A stretch of 64,000 bases of DNA, taken from positions 1,860,001 to 1,924,000 of the forward strand of contig CP091064.1 in NCBI GenBank assembly GCA_021907015.1. Reading direction: 5' to 3'. Under the pieces are notes generated by a model, which worked only from the letters and a program-made list of their open reading frames with translations, was not told the origin of the DNA and searched no databases. The position numbers were made by a program, and so were the translations under genes. Below are positions 53,356 to 64,000 of this stretch, in pieces. Numbering within the stretch: the stretch's first letter is position 1; each line of letters opens with the position of its first letter. The DNA is from Pectobacterium sp. PL152 (lineage in GTDB: Bacteria; Pseudomonadota; Gammaproteobacteria; Enterobacterales; Enterobacteriaceae).

Positions 53356-55127
53356 GGATAACGACAAAAACCAGAATCCTTCTCAGCAGTTGTGTACCGC
53401 GGATCTGCACGCTGGCTGAAGCGCTTGCGGCGTCGGTAGGCGTACACATCCTCAATGTGCCCTTCCCGAATGCGCTGCTGTAGTGCTCGCCAGTAATCCG
53501 CGCAAAACAGATCGCCGTGCATTTCCTCAAACAGCGTACGAATGTGGCGGTCGCTACACAGGAAATGGGGAAACTCTTCGGGAAACACATCATTCGGCGC
53601 GACGCTGTACCACGGTTCGGCGGCCAGCTCATCTTCCGGGTGACGCGGTGGCGGTATTTTGCGGAAGTTCACCTCGGTCATGTAGCAAATTTCATCGTAG
53701 TCATAGAACACGACTCGCCCATGGCGCGTGACGCCGAAATTCTTGAATAGCATGTCTCCGGGAAAAATGTTCGCCGCAGCCAGCTGTTTGATCGCATTGC
53801 CATACTCTTCAATCACATCATGCAACTGCTGTGCGTTTGCCTGCTCCAGATAGAGATTCAACGGCGTCATCCGGCGTTCCATGTACAAGTGCCGGATCAC
53901 CAACCGATCGCCTAGATCTTCCAGCTTTTCCGGTACTTCACGCCAAAGTTCATCCAGCAATTCCGAGCTAATACGGTGCTTATCAATGACGAAATTTTCA
54001 TATTCCTGCGTGTCTGCCATCCGCCCGACGCGATCGTGTTCTTTCACCAGTTGATAACACGCCATGACTCGCTCCGCACTCACCTCTTTCTGTGGCGCAA
54101 AACGATCTTTGATGACCTTAAAGACGCGATCGAAAGAAGGCAGCGTAAACACCAGCATCACCATCCCTTTCACACCGGGAGCGATAATAAACTGCTCTTC
54201 TGATTCGGCAATGTAGTGCAAATATTCACGGTAATACTCGGTTTTACTGTGCTTCTGGCAGCCAATCGCCAGATACAGCTCCGCCGTCGTCTTCCCCGGC
54301 AAAATGTCACGCAGCCAGGCAACCAGCGCAGACGGCAACGGGGCATACACCATAAAATACGAGCGGGCGAAACCGAACACGATGCTGGCGTCTGCCTGAC
54401 TGGTTAAGCAGGTATCAATAAATAGCGCACCATGTTCATTGTGATGAATCGGCAACAGGAACGGAACAATACCGTCAGGGAGCGACAGCTTGCCCACCAG
54501 CCAGGCCGCTTTGTTGCGATAAAACAGTTCGTTAGCCACCTGTAACGTCGCCTGAGCAAGCGACTCCGCAGAAAACGTGCGCTGTAAATACGTAACGATA
54601 TAGCCAATATCACGCGGTAAATCCTCCCACGGTAACCGCAGTGGCACATCACCCAGCAGCTTTTCCAACATGTTCTGCCAACCGTCAGTGGGCACAAACG
54701 TCTTGGCGATAGGTCGGGGAATCTCACGAAAACGTTGTTCAGGCTGAGAGCTGAAAACAAACAACTTATCCGGCGTCAGTTCCCGATGGTTAAACAGCCG
54801 ACAGTAGACGGAATTAAAGAAACTCTCGGCAATCTCAAAACGCGGGTAGTCTGGCAGTAAGCGGGTGTAGATATGCTTCACGCGCGCTAAAAAATCCGCA
54901 TCATCGCAGCGGATACCGGTAATACAGCGCAACTGTTCGACCACCAAACCAACGTGGTGATCGTATAGGTGAATACGCTGTTTCATCGCCTGCTGTACGG
55001 CAGGCCAGTCAGCCTGTTCAAAGCGCTGCTGCGCCCCCGCCGTCACTTCAAGAAAACGTCCATATTGCGCATCAAATCCTTGTAGGATCGTCTGCGCCAC
55101 CAACTTTTCAAGGTCACGCGTCATCAT
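53349..55127 (-). CDS. aceK: Isocitrate dehydrogenase kinase/phosphatase
   Basis: Bifunctional enzyme that phosphorylates and inactivates isocitrate dehydrogenase on acetate and reverses it. 592 residues. Conserved stretches [40 protein letters not shown] and [22 protein letters not shown] 55127; an adjacent ATG one codon on is equally possible. Third gene of aceBAK, 46 bp after aceA. Its extreme 3' end is overlapped by the structured repeat. Confidence 0.96.
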   Translation of the reverse strand: MMTRDLEKLVAQTILQGFDAQYGRFLEVTAGAQQRFEQADWPAVQQAMKQRIHLYDHHVGLVVEQLRCITGIRCDDADFLARVKHIYTRLLPDYPRFEIAESFFNSVYCRLFNHRELTPDKLFVFSSQPEQRFREIPRPIAKTFVPTDGWQNMLEKLLGDVPLRLPWEDLPRDIGYIVTYLQRTFSAESLAQATLQVANELFYRNKAAWLVGKLSLPDGIVPFLLPIHHNEHGALFIDTCLTSQADASIVFGFARSYFMVYAPLPSALVAWLRDILPGKTTAELYLAIGCQKHSKTEYYREYLHYIAESEEQFIIAPGVKGMVMLVFTLPSFDRVFKVIKDRFAPQKEVSAERVMACYQLVKEHDRVGRMADTQEYENFVIDKHRISSELLDELWREVPEKLEDLGDRLVIRHLYMERRMTPLNLYLEQANAQQLHDVIEEYGNAIKQLAAANIFPGDMLFKNFGVTRHGRVVFYDYDEICYMTEVNFRKIPPPRHPEDELAAEPWYSVAPNDVFPEEFPHFLCSDRHIRTLFEEMHGDLFCADYWRALQQRIREGHIEDVYAYRRRKRFSQRADPRYTTAEKDSGFCRYPA

Positions 55128-55173
55128 GATCTCCAGATAAAACCCGGCCAGCCGTACACTGACCGGGTCAGGA

Positions 55174-56481
55174 TCAGAACTGTTGTTCTTCCGTCGATCC
55201 CGTCAGCGCCGTCACTGAAGACTCGCCTCCCTGAATGATGTTCGTCACCTTATCGAAGTAGCCGGTACCGACCTCCTGCTGATGCGATGAGAAGGTATAG
55301 CCGTCTTTAATCGCTTCAAATTCAGGCTGTTGCACTTTTTCTACGTAGTGCCGCATCCCTTCACCCTGCGCATAGGCATGCGCCAGGTCGAACATGTTGA
55401 ACCACATGCTGTGAATGCCGGCCAGCGTAATGAATTGGTACTTGTAGCCCATCGCCGACAGCTCATCCTGAAAACGCGCAATCGTGCTGTCATCCAGATT
55501 CTTCTTCCAGTTAAAGGAAGGTGAACAGTTGTACGCCAACAGCTTACCGGGGAACTTCGCATGGATTGCTTCGGCAAAACGACGCGCCAGCGATAAATCC
55601 GGCGTTGAGGTTTCGCACCACACCAAATCGGCATACGGTGCGTAGGCTAAACCGCGGCTGATTGCCTGCTCAATTCCAGCTCGCGTGCGATAGAAGCCTT
55701 CCACCGTACGTTCTCCGGTGATGAAATCACGGTCATACTCATCACAATCGGAAGTCAGCAAATCCGCTGCATCCGCATCGGTTCGCGCAACCAGTAAGGT
55801 CGGCACACCCAAGACATCCGCCGCCAGACGCGCCGCAACCAGTTTCTGAATGGCTTCCTGCGTCGGCACCAGCACCTTGCCCCCCATGTGCCCGCATTTC
55901 TTCGCTGATGCCAGTTGATCCTCGAAATGAACCGCCGCAGCACCCGCTTCAATCATCGATTTCATCAGCTCAAACGCATTCAACACGCCGCCAAATCCCG
56001 CCTCCGCATCCGCCACAATCGGCAGGAAGTAGTCGGTATGACGCTTGTCACCCGGCTCAATGTGGTTCGCCCACTGAATCTGATCGGCACGCCGAAACGT
56101 ATTATTGATGCGTTCAATCACTGCGGGAACAGAGTTCGCTGGGTAGAGCGACTGATCGGGATACATGCTGGACGCCAGATTGGCATCCGCCGCCACCTGC
56201 CAGCCGGAAAGGTAAATCGCCTCAATGCCCGCTTTCGCCTGCTGTAAAGCCTGTCCGCCTGTCAGCGCGCCCAGGCAATTCACATAGCCTTTGTGCGCGT
56301 CACCATGCAGCAGGTTCCACAGCTTCGCAGCACCGAGCTGCGCGAGCGTACATTCCGGGTTCACCGAACCCCGTAGATTAATCACATCTTCTGCGCTGTA
56401 GGGGCGCGTAATCCCTTCCCAGCGGGCGGTTTTCCACTCTTTTTCAATATGCTGGACTTGTTGGGTACGAGAGGTCGTCAT
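55174..56481 (-). CDS. aceA: Isocitrate lyase
   Basis: Splits isocitrate to succinate and glyoxylate. 435 residues, the enteric length. The catalytic signature KKCGHMGGK is present, with metal-ligand regions [10 protein letters not shown] and HFEDQLAS. It follows aceB by 31 bp in the glyoxylate operon, repressed by IclR. Confidence 0.98.
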   Translation of the reverse strand: MTTSRTQQVQHIEKEWKTARWEGITRPYSAEDVINLRGSVNPECTLAQLGAAKLWNLLHGDAHKGYVNCLGALTGGQALQQAKAGIEAIYLSGWQVAADANLASSMYPDQSLYPANSVPAVIERINNTFRRADQIQWANHIEPGDKRHTDYFLPIVADAEAGFGGVLNAFELMKSMIEAGAAAVHFEDQLASAKKCGHMGGKVLVPTQEAIQKLVAARLAADVLGVPTLLVARTDADAADLLTSDCDEYDRDFITGERTVEGFYRTRAGIEQAISRGLAYAPYADLVWCETSTPDLSLARRFAEAIHAKFPGKLLAYNCSPSFNWKKNLDDSTIARFQDELSAMGYKYQFITLAGIHSMWFNMFDLAHAYAQGEGMRHYVEKVQQPEFEAIKDGYTFSSHQQEVGTGYFDKVTNIIQGGESSVTALTGSTEEQQF

Positions 56482-56512
56482 AGCAGAGGTTCCTTTTTAT
56501 TATCAGTCAGGA

Positions 56513-58111
56513 TTAATCAAGCAGTGCGTAGCCAGGTAGTGTCAGGAAGTCGATCAGCTCATCTTGCGTGGTGATTTGCTCCATCAGCCGGGCGGCGTCA
56601 TCAAAGCGCCCTCCACTGAAACGGGCATCGCCGAGCTCCTCCTGAATCACAAACATCTCTTCGGCCAGCATCTGGCGGAAGAGCGCCTTGGTGATCACTC
56701 GACCATCGCTCAATGTCTTGCCGTGGCGAATCCATTGCCAGATTGAGGTGCGGGAGATTTCTGCCGTCGCCGCATCCTCCATCAGCCCATAAATCGGGAC
56801 GCAGCCATTGCCGGATATCCATGCCTCGATGTACTGCACCGCAACGCGAATATTCGCGCGCATCCCCACTTCCGTGCGCTCGCCCGGACAAGGCTCCAGC
56901 AATTCCTCAGCGCGAATAGGCGCATCCTGTTCACGGCGAATATCGAGCTGATTTTTACGCCCACCTAACGCCCGATCGAACACCTCCATCACCGCATCGG
57001 CCAACCCTGGATGAGCCACCCAGGTGCCATCATGCCCATTGTGAGCTTCCAGCTCTTTGTCTTTACGTACCTTATCCAACACCCAGTTATTGCGTTCCGC
57101 ATCCTTACTTGGGATGAACGCCGCCATCCCACCCATGGCGAACGCGCCACGGCGATGGCAGGTTTTGATCAACAGTCGTGAGTAAGCGCTAAGGAAAGGT
57201 TTTTCCATCGTTACCGACTGGCGGTCAGGCAGAACGCGATCGCCGTGGTTCTTTAATGTTTTGATATAGCTGAATATATAGTCCCAGCGGCCACAGTTCA
57301 GCCCAACGATATGATCGCGTAAGTGATAGAGAATTTCGTCCATCTGGAAAACGGCAGGCAATGTTTCAATCAACACCGTCGCTTTGATCGTCCCGCGCGG
57401 CAGGTCAAAACGATCTTCCGTATAGCAGAAAACATCATTCCACCAGGCCGCTTCCTGCCATGACTGCGTCTTGGGCAGATAGAAGTAAGGGCCGCTACCT
57501 TTCTTCAGCAATTCCTGATAGTTGTGGAAAAAATACAGTGCGAAGTCAAACAGGCTGCCAGGAATGGCCTCCCCCTGCCAGGACACATGTTTTTCAGGCA
57601 GATGCAAACCGCGCACGCGGCAAATCAATACGGCAGGATTGGGCTTCAACTGGTAAATTTTTCCTGCTTCATTGATATAGGAAATCGTACCGCGTACGGC
57701 ATCCCGTAAGTTGATTTGCCCGTCGATGACCTTTTCCCATCCCGGTGACAGAGAATCCTCAAAGTCCGCCATGAAAACTTTCACATTGGCATTCAATGCA
57801 TTGATTACCATCTTGCGTTCAACCGGGCCGGTAATCTCAACACGACGATCCTGAAGGTCATCGGGAATACCGCGTATTGTCCACGCCTTATCACGAATGG
57901 AAGCCGTTTCTGAAATAAAATCAGGCAGCTTACCCTGATCGATATTACGCTGCTGGAGCTGCCGTTCGGCGAGCAACTGATTACGTGCCGGTGTAAAATG
58001 CGCAACCAGCTCCGTTAAGAAATCAATCGCTTCCTCCGTAAGAATTTGCCTCTCACCTTCACCAAAACGCTGACTAAACGCCAATTCTCTGTTTATCGTC
58101 TGCTGCATCAT
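56513..58111 (-). CDS. aceB: Malate synthase A
   Basis: Condenses glyoxylate with acetyl-CoA to malate. Signature KDAERNNWVLDKV region, catalytic part HNGHDGTWVAHPGLADAV and GNGCVPIYGLMEDAATAEIS. I start at ATG 58111 (MMQQTINRELAFSQRFG) preceded by AAGGA, giving 532 residues (533 in E. coli); a start at 58165 would add 18 non-conserved residues. First gene of aceBAK. Confidence 0.97.
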   Translation of the reverse strand: MMQQTINRELAFSQRFGEGERQILTEEAIDFLTELVAHFTPARNQLLAERQLQQRNIDQGKLPDFISETASIRDKAWTIRGIPDDLQDRRVEITGPVERKMVINALNANVKVFMADFEDSLSPGWEKVIDGQINLRDAVRGTISYINEAGKIYQLKPNPAVLICRVRGLHLPEKHVSWQGEAIPGSLFDFALYFFHNYQELLKKGSGPYFYLPKTQSWQEAAWWNDVFCYTEDRFDLPRGTIKATVLIETLPAVFQMDEILYHLRDHIVGLNCGRWDYIFSYIKTLKNHGDRVLPDRQSVTMEKPFLSAYSRLLIKTCHRRGAFAMGGMAAFIPSKDAERNNWVLDKVRKDKELEAHNGHDGTWVAHPGLADAVMEVFDRALGGRKNQLDIRREQDAPIRAEELLEPCPGERTEVGMRANIRVAVQYIEAWISGNGCVPIYGLMEDAATAEISRTSIWQWIRHGKTLSDGRVITKALFRQMLAEEMFVIQEELGDARFSGGRFDDAARLMEQITTQDELIDFLTLPGYALLD

Positions 58112-58223
58112 TCGTGGTTCCTTTTCAGATTCCGCTTCATTCATCAACAACCGCCAAATCGGCAAACCAGTATGTACATTTCTTAGCCGACAGAATTAAG
58201 CGTAATACAAGAAAAAACAAAAT

Positions 58224-58238
58224 CAAAAACAATTTCCA
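58224..58238 (-). promoter_or_regulatory. IclR operator-like site upstream of aceB
   Basis: On the minus strand TGGAAATTGTTTTTG matches about 11 of 15 positions of the IclR consensus TGGAAATNATTTCCA, about 115 bp before the aceB start. One half-site is perfect. Confidence 0.55.
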
Positions 58239-58342
58239 TTTTTATATAAAATTAATCATAAGACATTAATAAAAATGAAGATAAAAATAGGAAGATAAAA
58301 GAAATGACTTTCACTCATTAGAAGAAATGAAATGATTCAGCA

Positions 58343-58371
58343 CAAAAAGAAAGGCACCTTAAAGGTGCCTT
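58343..58371 (-). terminator. metA terminator
   Basis: Hairpin AAGGCACCTT/AAGGTGCCTT (58351-58371) followed on the minus strand by TCTTTTTG. Just past the metA stop. Confidence 0.85.
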
Positions 58372-58392
58372 AGAGAAAAGAAGGGAGATGGA

Positions 58393-59322
58393 TTAGTCCA
58401 GCGTAGGGTTCATTCGACGTAAATCATAAGGCGTAATCTGGTAGACATAATAATTCAGCCAGTTAACAAAAAGCAGATGGCCGTGACTACGCCAGCTCGC
58501 TTTCGGTGCCAGTTCAGGGTTGTCGTCAGGGAAATAGTTAACCGGTACAGCCGGATCCAATCCGGCGTCATAATCACGGAAAAACTCTCCCGCTAGCGTC
58601 AGGGCATCATACTCTGGGTGTCCGGTAACAAACGCAAGGCGCTTATCTTTGCTGGCAAACAGATAGGCGCCAGCCTGCTCCGACTCAACCAGAATATCCA
58701 AATCTGTATGCTGCCGAATAACATCAACCGGGAAATCCGCATAGCGAGAATGTGGAGCCAGGAACGTTTCATCAAACCCGCGGGTCAACAACGCATGGGG
58801 TTGCAATGTTTGATGCGAATAAACGCCAGATAGCTTTTCTTTACGGGTCATTTTTGGAATGCCGTAGAGGATATTGAGAGCAGCCTGCACAGCCCAACAC
58901 ACGAATAATGTGGAGGTAACATGCTCTTTTGCCCACTCGATGACACGCGCGATCTGTGGCCAATAAACAACATCGCAGAAATCGACTAATCCCAACGGTG
59001 CGCCCGTCACAATCAGGCCATCAAAATTGTCGTTCTGAATATCGTCGAAATCGCAGTAGAAGTTATTCAAATGCTCGGCCGGCGTATTCTTTGATTCACG
59101 GCTATCAATACGCAACAGCTGGATATCAATCTGTAGGGGAGAGTTGGATAACAGGCGCAGAAACTGGTTTTCAGTCTCGATCTTTTTAGGCATCAGGTTC
59201 AGCACCAGCACTTTGAGGGGACGAATTTCCTGCGTTTTAGCACGCGAGGACGTCATGACAAAGACGTTCTCATTACGCAGAAAATTGACGGCTGGTAACT
59301 CATCAGGAACCCGAATTGGCAT
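58393..59322 (-). CDS. metA: Homoserine O-succinyltransferase
   Basis: First committed step of methionine synthesis: activates homoserine with succinyl-CoA. 309 residues, as in E. coli. MetA/HTS family blocks [29 protein letters not shown], and the catalytic cysteine in [13 protein letters not shown] with a later His/Glu pair in [12 protein letters not shown] 59322 with AAGG upstream. MetJ boxes lie directly upstream. Confidence 0.97.
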   Translation of the reverse strand: MPIRVPDELPAVNFLRNENVFVMTSSRAKTQEIRPLKVLVLNLMPKKIETENQFLRLLSNSPLQIDIQLLRIDSRESKNTPAEHLNNFYCDFDDIQNDNFDGLIVTGAPLGLVDFCDVVYWPQIARVIEWAKEHVTSTLFVCWAVQAALNILYGIPKMTRKEKLSGVYSHQTLQPHALLTRGFDETFLAPHSRYADFPVDVIRQHTDLDILVESEQAGAYLFASKDKRLAFVTGHPEYDALTLAGEFFRDYDAGLDPAVPVNYFPDDNPELAPKASWRSHGHLLFVNWLNYYVYQITPYDLRRMNPTLD

Positions 59323-59339
59323 AACCTTATATCCTCAAA

Positions 59340-59371
59340 GCATACGTTTAAACGTTTAGACATCCAGATGC
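59340..59371 (-). promoter_or_regulatory. MetJ box array upstream of metA
   Basis: Four tandem 8-bp units on the minus strand (GCATCTGG, ATGTCTAA, ACGTTTAA, ACGTATGC) resembling the MetJ consensus AGACGTCT, 18-49 bp before the metA start. Confidence 0.7.
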
Positions 59372-59444
59372 CCGAAGATAGCGAGTTTTCGTACTAATGT
59401 CGAGCGCTCAGCGCATAAGGTGAAAATGTTTCACGAGACCCCTA

Positions 59445-59809
59445 CTACTTCTGCTGAATACGTTTGAGCGCGTCAGAATCACTCAGGGAACAGCGCTAGA
59501 AATAACAATGAGTCTGGATTTACGACAGCTCATCACGGTGATCTCCTGAAGTATGCGCTCCTCTACAGGAGAAAGCCCTCCTTCATTCATTTCCAGTGCG
59601 TGAATCAGTAGAGTCGTGCTCCTGAACCAGCTACGCCAATCGAAGGGAGTAACCTGACGGATAACACTTCGCAATGCCTTAGAAGCAGCCATAAAATCAG
59701 CAACCAGGATCCTATTATTGCTGAATGCACTCTGCGTCGAAGCTTCAAGCTGCGTACCAAGGTGGCGTACTGTGATTTGATTTTTACGGATTTGGATATA
59801 GAGATTCAT
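59445..59809 (-). pseudogene. yjaA: YjaA-like stress protein, frameshifted near 3' end
   Basis: Related to E. coli YjaA: starts MNLYIQIRKNQITVRHLGT and contains SALEMNEGGLSQVEERI-like sequence (here HALEMNEGGLSPVEERILQE). The intact frame stops at SSAVP. Adding one base to GGG 59486-59488 extends it to SAVPLSDSDALKRIQQK, as in the family, about 121 residues. ATG 59809 has AGGAAG upstream. Function is uncertain (acid/biofilm stress is reported for E. coli). Location between metA and the rRNA operon is the E. coli order. Confidence 0.72.
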
Positions 59810-59864
59810 AATTGGTCTTCCTGACGGTTTTATCTTCCTCACGCACTCCCAAATAGCGTATAGC

Positions 59865-59894
59865 AAAAAGCCCCTGTCTTCCGACAGGGGCTTT
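59865..59894 (-). terminator. rRNA operon terminator
   Basis: 12-bp stem AAAGCCCCTGTC/GACAGGGGCTTT (59867-59878/59883-59894) with a TTCC loop and a T-run on the minus strand, directly after 5S. Confidence 0.92.
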
Positions 59895-59905
59895 CCACTT
59901 GTTTG

Positions 59906-60025
59906 ATGCCTGGCAGTTCCCTACTCTCACATGGGGAAGCCCCACACTACCATCGGCGCTACGGCGTTTCACTTCTGAGTTCGGCATGGGGTCAGGTGGG
60001 ACCACCGCGCTATCGCCGCCAGGCA
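59906..60025 (-). rRNA. rrf: 5S ribosomal RNA
   Basis: 120 nt on the minus strand. It begins TGCCTGGCGGCGATAGCGCG and ends GAACTGCCAGGCAT, matching enterobacterial 5S. Confidence 0.97.
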
Positions 60026-60158
60026 AATTCTGTTTCATTCCAACCGTTACTTAACATGACCCTATTTCTCTGTCATCTCCGTAACCATCAGAACCAATCC
60101 TAAAACAAGCTGAATATCGTTCTCTATGAGTCTTCCCACAAAACACCTTCGGTGTTGT

Positions 60159-63065
<2,907 letters not shown>

Positions 63066-63318
63066 TCACAACCCGAAGATGTTTCGATTGATTCATCATC
63101 GCGCTGCGATTATTTGAGAGACTCATTGACAGACTGACTCGTCATGAATACCCGCAGGCATCCACGCTCGTTCAGCTGTCATGTTTCAATTTTCAGCTTG
63201 TTCCAGATTGTTAAAGAGCAATATCTTAAACCCTGACTATCACTAATCAGTTTTAAGATATGAGGTAAGTCGTTGACTTACTGAAGACCCCCGCTTTCAC
63301 CGGAATGGTCGGATGCGC

Positions 63319-63394
63319 TGGCGTCCCCTAGGGGATTCGAACCCCTGTTACCGCCGTGAAAGGGCGGTGTCCTAGGCCTCTAGACGAAGGGGAC
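63319..63394 (-). tRNA. gltT: tRNA-Glu (UUC)
   Basis: 76 nt in the 16S-23S spacer on the minus strand: GTCCCCTTCGTCTAGAGG start, anticodon TTC in CCCTTTCACG, encoded CCA. A single spacer tRNA-Glu is the rrnB/rrnE type. Confidence 0.96.
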
Positions 63395-63480
63395 ACGACA
63401 CCGTACTTTGTTGACGCTTTTGCTCATTATTTTCATCAGACAATCTGTGTGAGCACTTCACTCAACGCACATCTTCTTGG

Positions 63481-64000
<520 letters not shown>

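Overview
The window looks like a chromosome segment of a soft-rot enterobacterium, most likely Pectobacterium. The gene order psd-rsgA-orn-tRNA-Gly, epmA/frdABCD/blc/ecnB/efp/epmB, pgi-lysC, metH/iclR/aceKAB/metA and yjaA next to an rRNA operon with tRNA-Glu follows the enterobacterial backbone. The protein sequences and the T6SS/Rhs and Ner-like accessory genes fit Pectobacteriaceae. The genus is inferred by recognition, not by a search.

Bases 1 to about 21.8 kb are a mobile island, probably the right end of an integrative conjugative element of the PFGI-1/SPI-7 type. A MobH relaxase lies at the left (182-2002) and a tyrosine integrase at the right (19784-21591), next to the 3' end of a tandem tRNA-Gly pair. 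Between them is cargo: a VasH-like sigma-54-type regulator, a LuxR-type regulator with an NCS1 nucleobase transporter, three Ner-like DNA-binding genes (one broken by an amber codon), a P4/P1-type Icd/C4-like element, and a complete orphan type VI effector module (hcp-vgrG-EagR chaperone-PAAR/Rhs toxin-putative pentapeptide-repeat immunity). Three hypothetical genes precede the integrase.

Bases 21.8 to 64 kb are core genome. They hold oligoribonuclease and ribosome-assembly GTPase, phosphatidylserine decarboxylase and a large mechanosensitive channel. They also hold the EF-P lysylation pathway (epmA, efp, epmB), anaerobic fumarate reductase with an FNR-type promoter, lipocalin, entericidin, pgi, and lysC under a lysine riboswitch. 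Further on are yjbB, a DASS carboxylate transporter, a ferrioxamine/ferrichrome-type TonB receptor with its AraC regulator and Fur-like boxes, metH, iclR with the glyoxylate operon aceBAK, metA with MetJ boxes, yjaA, and a 16S-tRNA-Glu-23S-5S operon read leftwards out of the window.

Two observations stand out. First, a ~245-bp non-coding repeat occurs three times (about 40.8, 48.1 and 53.2 kb), always beyond gene 3' ends. Its hairpins keep their pairing through compensatory base changes, which points to a selected structured element. Second, at least a dozen genes, including conserved ones such as rsgA and yjbB, are broken by single-base losses, nearly all in homopolymers and all repairable by adding a base. 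This looks far more like an indel-prone sequence than real gene decay, so the frameshifted genes below are described as their repaired forms.
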